Below are positions 49,882 to 58,689 of a DNA stretch of 64,000 nt, in pieces. A program made the position numbers and the translations under genes. Position 1 is the first letter of the stretch; each line of letters opens with the position of its first letter. The DNA is taken from positions 1,860,001 to 1,924,000 of the forward strand of contig NZ_JPSY01000001.1 in NCBI RefSeq assembly GCF_000763375.1, written 5' to 3'. The notes beneath the pieces were generated by a model that saw nothing but the letters and a program-made list of their open reading frames with translations, had not been told where the DNA came from and made no database searches. This DNA comes from Microbacterium profundi. GTDB lineage: Bacteria; Actinomycetota; Actinomycetes; Actinomycetales; Microbacteriaceae.

Positions 49882-52800
49882 GTGAACATCTCCCCGTCGG
49901 TGATCGAACGCGTGCGCGAGCTCGTTTCCGCGAGCACGCTGTCCGCCGCCATCCGGATCGCCTCGTCGAACGACGTTCAGATCGAGGAAGTCCAGGTCGA
50001 CGCGGGAGTTATCGTCGCCAACGGGTGTGTGTATCAAGCCGATCGCGTGGAATGGTTCGAGCTATCGATGGGCAACGACGGCGCCGTGTCCGGGAACTGC
50101 ACCTGCTCTACGGATGGCTCCGCGTGCATGCATGCTGTCGCGGCGATGATCACGCTCCTGTCGGAGATCGACCACGCAGAGCCTGCACCCCCACCGGGAC
50201 CCGCCTGGAAGCGTGAGCTCGATGAGGTTCTGCCATCGATCGAGCCGAATGCGGCATCCGATACTTGCCTCTTCTTCTCGGTGCGTCCGCCCGCGTCGCG
50301 CGATCGCTGGCGCCACTCCGGTGCGCCTTCCCGCCCGTATCTCGCCATCCGGCCCGGCGTGCGCGGCGCGCGTGACAACTGGATAAAGGGCAACCAGGGA
50401 TGGAGACTCGTCGACGCTCTCGCGCCTCGCCATCCTGCTCGCGAGCCTCTCGGACGCTTGCGCGCTCTGCACGCTCTGGCGCAAGAGAACTCGTACTACT
50501 ATTACTACCCGTCCGCCGACACCGAGTGGCTGTCGCTCGAAGACATCGCGTCGCCGGAGGCCTGGCAGCTCTTGAATGGATTGCGCGCACACGGCGTCGC
50601 GCTGATCGCCGAGGGCAAGGCGCAGCATCCGATCGAACTCGCCGACCATCCCATCGATGTGCGAATAGCGATCACCCGCAAGGGCCGGTCGCTGCGGATG
50701 AAGGCGGATGTCGACATCCCCGGAGCAACGACCGGAGGGATCAAATGGCTCGGATCGCCGGTCTCGATGGCTGCACGTGTCACCGACCCCGGCGGAGCAG
50801 CGCAGCGGATCACACTCTTCCGCACTGCAGAGCCGTTGACTCCCGTCGCCGAGCAGTTGTTGCGACGCAAACGAGCGATAACCATCGCGCCCGAGGAGCG
50901 CGACGAGTTCGAACAGAGCTACCTGCCGCGGGTGCAGGCCGAAATCGAGGTGACCTCGCCGGACCTTTCGTATGACATTCCCCCGATGCGGCCGGCGGAG
51001 CTGACCCTCGCCGTCACATTCGCCGATCCGCAGGTGCACGTCGAATGGCGCTGGAACCGCCCGGTGGTGCACCTGCGCGACACCGCGCACGAGAGTGCGG
51101 TGCTCGCCCAGGTCCGCGAGGCGGCAGCCGGACACGCCGCAGTGCTCTTCCCCGCGGATCTCTCCGGGGCAGACGAGGTGCCACCCGATCGTACGCTGGG
51201 TATGGCATCGGCCGCCGTCCTGGTGGGAGAAGTGCTTCCGCGCCTGCGCGAACTCGAGCATGTGAGCGTGGTCGAAGTCACCGCGCTTCCCTCGTTCTCC
51301 CGGTCAGGAGACCTTCCGGTCGTCGGGATCGACTCGGAGCGCGACGGGGACTGGTACGACCTGAGCGTCGCAGTCTCGGTCGGCGGCGAGGAGGTCGAGT
51401 TCTCCGCGCTGTTCACGGCGCTCAGCGTCGGCGACCCGGTGTTCGTGTTGCCGAGCGGTACCTACTTCCCGCTGGACGGGCAAGAGTTCGCTGCGCTGCG
51501 CGCCATCATCGAAGAGGCGAAAGCCCTCACCGATCGACCGGTGGATCGCCTGCGCGTCAGCAAGTATCAGGTTGATCTGTGGGCCGAACTGAGCGAGCTC
51601 GGCATCGTCGCCGCGGCGGAAGCCGAGTGGTGGCTCGCGGTGCGATCGTTGTCGACCGACGCGCGTGTCGAGCCGATCACGCCTCCGGTCGGGTTGCAGG
51701 CGGAGCTTCGTCCATACCAGCAGGCCGGCTACGCGTGGCTCGACTTCCTCCGCCGGAACGGTCTGGGCGGCATCCTCGCCGATGACATGGGGCTGGGAAA
51801 GACCCTGCAGACGATCGCGATGATGCTGCGTGCGCACCAGGAGCGAGCGGATGCCGCGCCCTTCCTCGTCGTCGCACCCACCAGTGTCGTCGGCAACTGG
51901 GCGGTCGAATGCGAACGGTTCGCTCCGTCCCTGAACGTGGTGACGATTACTGCGATGAGCACGCGTCGCGGTCAGAGTCTGTCGGATGCCGTGAACGGAG
52001 CAGACGTCGTCGTCACCAGCTACGCGCTCTTCCGCGGAGAGGCGGAGGAGTATCGCGAACTCTCCTGGTCGGGACTGATCCTCGACGAGGCGCAGCAGAT
52101 CAAGAACCCCGCATCGCTCGGGTACCGGGCAGCCCGCACGCTCGGCGCGCCCTTCGTCCTTGTGGTCACCGGCACGCCCATGGAGAACAATCTCGGCGAG
52201 CTGTGGGCGCTGACCTCGCTCGCCGCGCCGGGCCTGCTGGGTGGCAAAGAGCGCTTCGCCGATTTCTATCGGCGGCCGATCGAGAAGGAGAAGAACACCG
52301 AGCGGCTGGAGCTTCTGCAACGACGCATCCGCCCCTTCATGCTGCGCCGTACGAAGGGGGTCGTCGCGCCGGAGCTCCCGCCGAAGCAGGAGAACACGAT
52401 CGCGGTGGATCTGCATCCGCGGCATCGCAAGCTCTACGACGTCCGCTTCCAGCGGGAGCGCCAGAAGGTACTCGGCCTGATCGACGACGTCCAGGCGAAC
52501 CGGTTCCAGATCTTCCGTTCACTCACCCTGCTGCGCCAGCTCGCCCTCGACCCGGAGCTGGTCGGGGAAGGAACCGCTCCGTCGGCCAAGCTCGACGTGC
52601 TGGTCGACCTGCTCACGGAGGCGTCCGCCGAGGGGCACCGGGTTCTCGTGCTCAGCCAATTCACGCGTTTCCTCACCCGGGCGCGGGAACGGGCATCGGA
52701 GGCGGGCATCACGACCGAGTACCTCGACGGTTCGACAACGGACCGACCGACTGTCATCCGGCGCTTCCGTGAGGGCGATTCGCACGCGTTCTTCGTCTCG

Positions 52801-53088
52801 TTGAAGGCCGGCGGCTTCGGCCTCAACCTCGTCGAAGCCGATTACGTGGTGCTTCTGGACCCGTGGTGGAATCCCGCCGTCGAAGAGCAGGCCGTTGACC
52901 GGACCCACCGGATCGGTCAGACCCGACCGGTTTTCGTCTACCGGATCGTTGCGGCCGAGACGATCGAGCAGAAGGTCATCGCGCTGCGTGAGTCGAAAGC
53001 GGCGCTCTTCGCGCAGGTGGTCGACGGCGTCGGCAACGTGGGGTCCGGTTCGATCTCAGCCGAGGACATCCGCGAACTGCTGAGCTGA
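49882..53088 (+). CDS. SWIM zinc-finger SNF2-family helicase
   Basis: Large DEAD/SNF2 ATPase of 1068 residues, of the bacterial HepA/RapA-related type. A SWIM zinc finger lies near residues 70-90 (NCTCSTDGSACMHAVAAM). The SNF2 motor begins near residue 610: Walker A DDMGLGKTLQT, DEAQQIKNP, VTGTPMENNL. The helicase C domain has LSQFTRFL, LKAGGFGLNLVEADYV and the motif QAVDRTHRIGQTRPV. The GTG at 49882 is chosen for AAAGGG upstream; an ATG at 49864 is the alternative. It may remodel stalled transcription complexes. It is an odd neighbour inside the F420 cluster. Confidence 0.9.
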   Translation: MNISPSVIERVRELVSASTLSAAIRIASSNDVQIEEVQVDAGVIVANGCVYQADRVEWFELSMGNDGAVSGNCTCSTDGSACMHAVAAMITLLSEIDHAEPAPPPGPAWKRELDEVLPSIEPNAASDTCLFFSVRPPASRDRWRHSGAPSRPYLAIRPGVRGARDNWIKGNQGWRLVDALAPRHPAREPLGRLRALHALAQENSYYYYYPSADTEWLSLEDIASPEAWQLLNGLRAHGVALIAEGKAQHPIELADHPIDVRIAITRKGRSLRMKADVDIPGATTGGIKWLGSPVSMAARVTDPGGAAQRITLFRTAEPLTPVAEQLLRRKRAITIAPEERDEFEQSYLPRVQAEIEVTSPDLSYDIPPMRPAELTLAVTFADPQVHVEWRWNRPVVHLRDTAHESAVLAQVREAAAGHAAVLFPADLSGADEVPPDRTLGMASAAVLVGEVLPRLRELEHVSVVEVTALPSFSRSGDLPVVGIDSERDGDWYDLSVAVSVGGEEVEFSALFTALSVGDPVFVLPSGTYFPLDGQEFAALRAIIEEAKALTDRPVDRLRVSKYQVDLWAELSELGIVAAAEAEWWLAVRSLSTDARVEPITPPVGLQAELRPYQQAGYAWLDFLRRNGLGGILADDMGLGKTLQTIAMMLRAHQERADAAPFLVVAPTSVVGNWAVECERFAPSLNVVTITAMSTRRGQSLSDAVNGADVVVTSYALFRGEAEEYRELSWSGLILDEAQQIKNPASLGYRAARTLGAPFVLVVTGTPMENNLGELWALTSLAAPGLLGGKERFADFYRRPIEKEKNTERLELLQRRIRPFMLRRTKGVVAPELPPKQENTIAVDLHPRHRKLYDVRFQRERQKVLGLIDDVQANRFQIFRSLTLLRQLALDPELVGEGTAPSAKLDVLVDLLTEASAEGHRVLVLSQFTRFLTRARERASEAGITTEYLDGSTTDRPTVIRRFREGDSHAFFVSLKAGGFGLNLVEADYVVLLDPWWNPAVEEQAVDRTHRIGQTRPVFVYRIVAAETIEQKVIALRESKAALFAQVVDGVGNVGSGSISAEDIRELLS

Positions 53089-53160
53089 GCGCCGGTGGCT
53101 CTAAGGTATCCCCGCACTGGCGGCGTCCACGGACGCGAGGCAGATAGCTATGCTGGCCGC

Positions 53161-54153
53161 ATGCGCTTCGGAACCTTTATCCCCCAAGGCTGGCGATTTG
53201 ACCTCGTCGGCATCGACCCCGCTGATCACTGGACGACGATGCGCGATCTCGCGCAGGCGGCGGATGCCGGACCATGGGAGTCGCTGTGGGTGTACGACCA
53301 CTTCCACACGACTCCGATTCCGAGCGAGGAGGCGACGCACGAGGCGTGGACGCTGATGTCGGCGTTCGCGGCCTCGACCAGTCGCATCCGCCTCGGACAG
53401 ATGTGCACGTGCATGGCGTACCGCAACCCTGCGTATCTCGCGAAGGTCGCGTCGACGGTCGACATCATCTCGAGTGGACGCACCGAGATGGGCATCGGCG
53501 GCGGGTGGTACGAGCACGAATGGCGCGCGTACGGCTACGGATTCCCCTCGGCGGGAGACCGGCTCCGCCGCCTCGACGAGGGCGTCCAGATCATGCGTCA
53601 GGCCTGGGAAACAGGCGAGGCCACTCTGGATGGGAAGTTCTACCAGGTCGACCGCGCGATCGTGCGGCCACTCCCTCTCCAGGACGGCGGCATCCCCATG
53701 TGGATCGCCGGCGGTGGTGAGAAGGTCACGCTGAAGATCGCCGCGAAGTACGCGCAGTACACGAACTTCGCAGGCGGGAATCCTGAGGAGTTCGACGCGA
53801 AGAGCGCCATCCTCCGCGAACACACCCTCAAGGTCGGCACGGACTTCGACGCGATCGTCCGATCGACGAACTACAACACCGTGATCGGGGCGACTGAGGC
53901 AGAGGTCGAGGATCGGTTGGCAGCGATCGAGGCGCGACTTGCCCCGCACCTCGGAGATCGCACGGCACAGGCGATGCGCAACTACCGCGGCGACCACGCG
54001 CACGGCGTAGGCACCCCGGAGCAGATCATCGAGCGACTCCGCGACATGCAGGCGCGCGGCCTCGGCTACGCGATCCACTACTTCCCCGAGGCGGCGTACG
54101 ACCGCTCCGGAATCGAGTTGTTCGAGCGCGAGGTCATTCCGGCACTGAGTTGA
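53161..54153 (+). CDS. LLM-class F420-dependent oxidoreductase, Rv1855c-like
   Basis: Luciferase-like monooxygenase-fold protein of 330 residues. It begins MRFGTFIPQGWRFDLVGIDP, typical of the Rv1855c-type F420-dependent family, and has SLWVYDHFHTTP, RIRLGQMCTCMAYRNPAYLAKVASTVD (with the usual cis-peptide region) and GIGGGWYEHEWRAYGY. TATGCT lies about seven bases before the ATG with no ribosome site, suggesting a leaderless message. It precedes cofD by 40 bp. Substrate unknown. Confidence 0.86.
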   Translation: MRFGTFIPQGWRFDLVGIDPADHWTTMRDLAQAADAGPWESLWVYDHFHTTPIPSEEATHEAWTLMSAFAASTSRIRLGQMCTCMAYRNPAYLAKVASTVDIISSGRTEMGIGGGWYEHEWRAYGYGFPSAGDRLRRLDEGVQIMRQAWETGEATLDGKFYQVDRAIVRPLPLQDGGIPMWIAGGGEKVTLKIAAKYAQYTNFAGGNPEEFDAKSAILREHTLKVGTDFDAIVRSTNYNTVIGATEAEVEDRLAAIEARLAPHLGDRTAQAMRNYRGDHAHGVGTPEQIIERLRDMQARGLGYAIHYFPEAAYDRSGIELFEREVIPALS

Positions 54154-54193
54154 TCGGCGGGTACCGGACACGTCGACAGGAAACGGAGACACA

Positions 54194-55213
54194 GTGAACG
54201 AAACCCACGCTCCGCGAGTGGTGGTGCTTGCCGGCGGTGTCGGCGGTTCGAAGTTCTCACTGGGCGTGCGCGAGGCGCTGCGACGCAGGGGAGCGGATGC
54301 GAACCTGACCATCATTGCGAACACGGGCGACGATCTGTGGCTGACCGGGGTGCGGCTGCAACCCGACGTAGACTCCCTCGTCTACGCACTCGCGGGCGTC
54401 AACGACACCGAACGCGGGTGGGGCCGTGCGGGCGAATCGGAGCGCGTCAGTGCAGAGCTCCACCAATGGGATGCTGGCTGGCCGTGGTTCACGCTCGGTG
54501 ACCTGGACCTGGGGTTGCACCTCGCCCGCACCGGCTGGTTGCGCGACGGCGCGACACCCAGCGAAGTGATCGGCCGGATGGCAAAGCGATGGCCACTGGG
54601 GGCGCGGATCCTGCCCATGACCGACGCGGAGGTCGACACGATCGTGACTGTGCGCGAAGGCTCCATCGAGCGGTCGATGCACTTCCAGGAATGGTGGACG
54701 AGGCATCGGGCGGCCCTGGCGCCGGTGAGATTCGAGAACCCAGGGGTCGCTGAGGCGTCGCCTGCGCCTGGTGTGGTCGAGAGCATTGCCGAGGCGGATC
54801 TGGTGCTGCTCCCCCCGTCGAACCCCGTCGTCTCGATCGGTCCCATCCTCGCCGTTCCCGGCATCCGGGACGCATTGCGCGCTACCGCGGCGCCCATCGT
54901 CGGAACGTCGCCGATCATCGCCGGCAGCGTGGTCAGAGGCATGGCCGATGTCTGCCTGGCGGCGATCGGTGTCGATTCGAGCGCGGCGGCGATCGCGGCG
55001 CACTACGGAGCGCGCGCGGGCGGAGGATTACTCGATGCGTGGCTGATCGCCGAGGAGGATTCCGCGCTCGCGGCCAGCGTCGATGCGGCCGGTATCACTG
55101 CGGTCGTCCGGCCGTTGTGGATGCGGGACCTCGAAACGTCGGCCGCGCTCGCGGAGGACGCGATGCGGGCCGGCGAGGTGCACGGGCCGAAGCGTCGTCA
55201 GGCCGCGCGGTAA
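54194..55213 (+). CDS. cofD: LPPG:FO 2-phospho-L-lactate transferase, CofD (FbiA)
   Basis: Joins FO with the activated phospho-lactate or phosphoenolpyruvyl-GDP to form F420-0 or its dehydro form. It has 339 residues. Motifs: VVVLAGGVGGSKFSLGVREAL, ANTGDDLWLTGVRLQPDVDSLVYAL, GDLDLGLHLART, MTDAEVDTIV, MHFQEWWTRHRA and LLPPSNPVVSIGPILAVPGIR. GTG start with GGAAACGGAG upstream. Its end overlaps the end of the convergent cofC by 16 bp. A cell that only imported F420-0 would not need this gene. Confidence 0.93.
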   Translation: MNETHAPRVVVLAGGVGGSKFSLGVREALRRRGADANLTIIANTGDDLWLTGVRLQPDVDSLVYALAGVNDTERGWGRAGESERVSAELHQWDAGWPWFTLGDLDLGLHLARTGWLRDGATPSEVIGRMAKRWPLGARILPMTDAEVDTIVTVREGSIERSMHFQEWWTRHRAALAPVRFENPGVAEASPAPGVVESIAEADLVLLPPSNPVVSIGPILAVPGIRDALRATAAPIVGTSPIIAGSVVRGMADVCLAAIGVDSSAAAIAAHYGARAGGGLLDAWLIAEEDSALAASVDAAGITAVVRPLWMRDLETSAALAEDAMRAGEVHGPKRRQAAR

Positions 55214-55848
55214 GAGGTGCGCCACGCCGCGGTATTCACGCCGAGGCCTAGTTCGGCCGCATAGGCGAGACCGGCCGCCGTGTCGACGTCGCGACGCAGG
55301 GACGACTGGGCGGAGACATCGACGGCGACGCATCCCATCCCCCGGTGGGCCGCGAACGATCCCGGTCCGAACATCGACTCCCAGGCGAGGCCCGCCGACG
55401 CCGTCACCAGCGTGGATCCGACGCCCTCAGCATCCGCCACCACCCCGCGGGGCACATCGCATGCCATGCGAAGCGCCTCGCCGAGATCGTCAGGAGTGAG
55501 CGCCGGCAGATCGCCGAGCAGTGCCGCACGCCACTGGAATGATGCGGCTGCCGCGCCGACGGCGATCGCCGCGTTCAGCCCCGCATCCGGATCGGGCTCG
55601 AATCGCACGATGTCAGGCAGCCACAGGTGCAGGTCATCGTCATCGGTCACGACGATGACCTCGCCCACCGCGTCGCAAGCCATCGCGGCGAGTACGGTGT
55701 CTGTCGCAAGCGCCAGGGCGAGAGCCTCGCGCTCGCCTTCAGCGACGTCGAACCGCGACTTCCCGCGCCTCGTGCTCTTGACCGGCACGATCACCGTCCA
55801 TACGCGCGCCGCGCTCCCGCACGACATCACCGATGCGTCATCGCGCAT
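55198..55848 (-). CDS. cofC: 2-phospho-L-lactate / phosphoenolpyruvate guanylyltransferase, CofC (FbiD)
   Basis: Nucleotidyltransferase of 216 residues that activates phospho-lactate or PEP with GTP for CofD. Motifs: WTVIVPVKSTRRGKSRFD (N-terminal nucleotide loop), VIVVTDDDD, WRAALLGDLPALTPDDLGEAL and GSTLVTASAG. A start at 55848 overlaps the upstream LLM gene by 11 bp; an ATG at 55827 would give a protein seven residues shorter. It is convergent with cofD, whose product uses what CofC makes. Confidence 0.88.
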   Translation of the reverse strand: MRDDASVMSCGSAARVWTVIVPVKSTRRGKSRFDVAEGEREALALALATDTVLAAMACDAVGEVIVVTDDDDLHLWLPDIVRFEPDPDAGLNAAIAVGAAAASFQWRAALLGDLPALTPDDLGEALRMACDVPRGVVADAEGVGSTLVTASAGLAWESMFGPGSFAAHRGMGCVAVDVSAQSSLRRDVDTAAGLAYAAELGLGVNTAAWRTSYRAA

Positions 55849-56698
55849 GTGCAACGCCGAGTTCACCTGCGAGTCGCTCCAGAGTGTCGATCGGGTCCTC
55901 TCGCGCCGGCAGCAACTGCACGCAGACATGATCTGCTCCGGCATCGAGCTGACCCTGCACGACCGCGGCCAGCCCGGCAGCCGTGCCGTGTGGCGTGAGC
56001 GCATCGACCGCGTCGTCAGTGGCGCCATCGTCGAGATCGGATGCCGTGAAACCGTGCTGCTCGAGCGTGCGACGGTAGTTCGCCAGGGCGAGGTACCGCG
56101 ACAGGAAGCTGCGGCCGACCGCTCGCGCAGCGTCCGTATCGAGATCGGGAACGAGTCTCTGCTCCGCGGCGATCAGTGCATCCGGGCCGATGATGTCACG
56201 CGCGAAGCGCGTGTGCATGGGCGTCGTCATATACGGGTGGGTTCCCGCCGAACGCTCAGCCGCGAGCTTCAGCGTCTTGGGTCCGAGTGCTGAGATCATG
56301 CGGCGATCGGCCGGTACTCCTTCTGCATCGAGAACGTCCAGGTAGCCGACCAGCGCCGAGTACGGTTTCTGATAGGTATCACCCTGGGCTTCGCGGTGCC
56401 CGATACCCACGCCGAGCACGAACCTTCCCGGGTGCGACTGCTCCAGGCGATGGAACGATGCGGCGACTTCCGCCGCCGGGGCGGTCCAGATGTTCACGAT
56501 GCCTGTGGCCACCTTCAATTCGGACGTGGCATCCAGAAGCTCGCTTGCCAGCGTGAGGTCAGCGGCGGGAGAACCACCGATCCAGACCGTGCCATAGCCG
56601 AAGCGCTCTGCCGCGACAGCGATCTCGGGTGTCAGGAGCGGACCACCCCGCCAGAAACCGAGACGTCCGAGGTCGGGCTTGGTGGCAGGCGTGCTCAT
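55838..56698 (-). CDS. LLM-class F420-dependent oxidoreductase, MSMEG_4141-like
   Basis: Luciferase-like protein of 286 residues, shorter than the other three in the window. It begins DLGRLGFWRGGPLLTPEIAVAAERFGYGTVWIGGSP and has TGIVNIWTAPAAEVAASFHRLEQSHPGRFVLGVGIGH and AERSAGTHPYMTTPMHTRFARDIIG, the pattern of the MSMEG_4141-type family. It overlaps cofC at its end and follows the F420-0 importer genes on the same strand, so it may be co-transcribed with both. Substrate unknown. Confidence 0.85.
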   Translation of the reverse strand: MSTPATKPDLGRLGFWRGGPLLTPEIAVAAERFGYGTVWIGGSPAADLTLASELLDATSELKVATGIVNIWTAPAAEVAASFHRLEQSHPGRFVLGVGIGHREAQGDTYQKPYSALVGYLDVLDAEGVPADRRMISALGPKTLKLAAERSAGTHPYMTTPMHTRFARDIIGPDALIAAEQRLVPDLDTDAARAVGRSFLSRYLALANYRRTLEQHGFTASDLDDGATDDAVDALTPHGTAAGLAAVVQGQLDAGADHVCVQLLPAREDPIDTLERLAGELGVAHAR

Positions 56699-56740
56699 GG
56701 AAACTCCAGTCTGCGAGAAGATCAGGGCGCTCTCTCGAGC

Positions 56741-57625
56741 CTATCTGCGACCTCTGGGTCCAGAGGCCGCGACGATCACGTCATCACCACCGCTTCTCCT
56801 GACGACTCTGTTGGTCGGGTCGGTTTCGAGAGGCGAGAACGCGATCAACGGCGAGCCGTCCACCGGATGCGCCAGCACATCCGCGCGCACCCCGTAGACG
56901 AGCTGAATGAGCTCCGGAGTGAGGATCTCGGCCGGCGCGCCGGATGCCACGACCCGGCCATGATCGACGACGATGACCTGGTCGGCGTAGCGGGCCGCGA
57001 GCGGGAGATCGTGCAGTGCCGCGAGGATCGCGATGCCGTCATCGGCAAGCGTGCGCATCAGCCCGAGTGTGTGCAGTTGCGAGTGGATGTCGAGGTGATT
57101 GTTCGGCTCGTCCATGAGCAGCAGTGTCGGTTTCTGCGCGAGTGCGCGGGCCAGCAGCACTCGCTGGCGCTCGCCGCCGGACAGTTCCTGGAATCGCCGC
57201 TCTGAGAACGCCTCCGCCCCGGCACGACCCAGTGCCGCACGGGCGATCTCGGCATCCGCCTGATCCGGCCCGCCGAGCACCGAGAGATGAGGGGTCCGCC
57301 CGAGAAGGACGACGTCGAGCACGCTCAGATCGAGATCAGTGTCTGCCTGCTGCTCGACGAGAGCGGTGTAGCGCGCCCGCGCGCGGCGTCGCATCGAGCG
57401 AGCATCCGTCCCCCCGAGCTCGATCGCGCCCGCCGTCGGCGCCTCCGCCGCGGCGATCAGATGCAGCAGTGTCGACTTGCCCGCACCGTTCGGGCCCACG
57501 AGCGCCGTGAGGGATCCGGCCTCGACAGTGCAGTCGATACCGTCGATCAGCATCCGACCGCCACGACTGAATGAGACGCCGTCGGTGCGAAGGGGCGCGC
57601 CGGAAAGTGGAGAACGAGAAGTCAT
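56741..57625 (-). CDS. F420-0-type ABC importer, ATPase subunit
   Basis: FecE/BtuD-like ATPase of 294 residues. Walker A GPNGAGKSTLL near residue 45, signature ELSGGERQRVLLARALAQ, Walker B TLLLMDEPNNHLD and the H-loop ALHDL. It belongs to the three-gene set that TIGRFAM describes as the proposed F420-0 ABC transporter, found in actinobacteria with partial F420 pathways. Its ATG overlaps the permease stop (ATGA). Iron-siderophore uptake is the alternative label from general homology. Confidence 0.88.
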   Translation of the reverse strand: MTSRSPLSGAPLRTDGVSFSRGGRMLIDGIDCTVEAGSLTALVGPNGAGKSTLLHLIAAAEAPTAGAIELGGTDARSMRRRARARYTALVEQQADTDLDLSVLDVVLLGRTPHLSVLGGPDQADAEIARAALGRAGAEAFSERRFQELSGGERQRVLLARALAQKPTLLLMDEPNNHLDIHSQLHTLGLMRTLADDGIAILAALHDLPLAARYADQVIVVDHGRVVASGAPAEILTPELIQLVYGVRADVLAHPVDGSPLIAFSPLETDPTNRVVRRSGGDDVIVAASGPRGRR

Positions 57626-58689
57626 GAGATCCTCCGGGAGCGCAGCAGCAGGAGCCCGAACAGTGGAGCACCTATGAGTGCAGTGACGACGCCGACGGGC
57701 AGCTCTCTCGGGTCGAAGATCGTGCGGGCCAGGGTGTCGGCCCAGATCAGGACGACCGCGCCGGTCAGCGCCGATAACGGCAGCAGCACGCGGTGTCGTG
57801 CACCGACGATCAGGCGCACGGCGTGCGGGACGACCAGGCCGATGAAACCGATCGAACCGCTCACCGCGACCAGGCACCCGGTCAGCAGGGCCGTGGCGCC
57901 GAGCAGGATCCAGCGGGTCCGTTCTACCGAGACGCCGAGGGAGGCTGCCGCGCGGTCGCCGAAGGCGAAGGCATCCAGTGCGCCTGCGCTGAGCATCAGC
58001 GGCCCGCCCACCACCACGATCGCCACCAGCGCGAGGATCGCCATCGGCCAGGTGACCCCAGCTAGCGACCCGAGCAGCCACCCGAGGATCTCCCGGTAGG
58101 TGTCGCCGGTCGCACTCCAGAAGATCACCAGACTGGTCAGCGCGCCGAGCGCCGCAGAGACGGCGACGCCGGCGAGGATCGTCCGCGATGCGGTCATGCG
58201 CCCGATCGCACCGGCCATCACGAGCGTCAGCGCCAACGCGCCCAGCGCACCGCCGAACGCGGCGAGCGGCAGCGCGATCGAGAACCCCAGCACGATCACC
58301 AGGACAGCCCCGAAGGATGCGCCGGAGGAGAGGCCGAGCAGGTACGGGTCAGCGAGCGGGTTACGCAGCACCGCCTGCATGATCGCCCCGCAGATCGCGA
58401 GACCGGCGCCGACCGCGGCGGCAGCGAGCACGCGCGGCATCCGCAGCTGCCAGATGATCCCGTCGCGCAACGTCGTCAGAGACGACTCCCCGATTCCCAG
58501 GTGCGACAGGATGCTGCCCCACACCTCGCTCGCGGAGATCTGTGCCGGGCCCAGGGTGACACTGACCACGATCGAGAGCGCGAGTGCGACGATCAACGCG
58601 ACCGTCCACGCGCCGGTACGCGCGCCGGAACGACCGCGCCGATCGGTATCGGGCGCGATTGCCGGTTGATCGGAGGTGAGGGCGGTCAC
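57622..58689 (-). CDS. F420-0-type ABC importer, permease subunit (FecCD family)
   Basis: Membrane permease of 355 residues with about nine or ten helices. FecCD motifs: GAGLAICGAIMQAVLRNPLADPYLLGLSSGASFGA and GLVVPHAVRLIVGARHRVLLPLSALTGAVVLIWADTLAR. GTG start at 58689, overlapping the binding-protein stop. A 25-codon remnant of a close relative lies at 46.45 kb near cofE. It probably imports F420-0 or its precursor FO. Confidence 0.89.
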   Translation of the reverse strand: MTALTSDQPAIAPDTDRRGRSGARTGAWTVALIVALALSIVVSVTLGPAQISASEVWGSILSHLGIGESSLTTLRDGIIWQLRMPRVLAAAAVGAGLAICGAIMQAVLRNPLADPYLLGLSSGASFGAVLVIVLGFSIALPLAAFGGALGALALTLVMAGAIGRMTASRTILAGVAVSAALGALTSLVIFWSATGDTYREILGWLLGSLAGVTWPMAILALVAIVVVGGPLMLSAGALDAFAFGDRAAASLGVSVERTRWILLGATALLTGCLVAVSGSIGFIGLVVPHAVRLIVGARHRVLLPLSALTGAVVLIWADTLARTIFDPRELPVGVVTALIGAPLFGLLLLRSRRIS

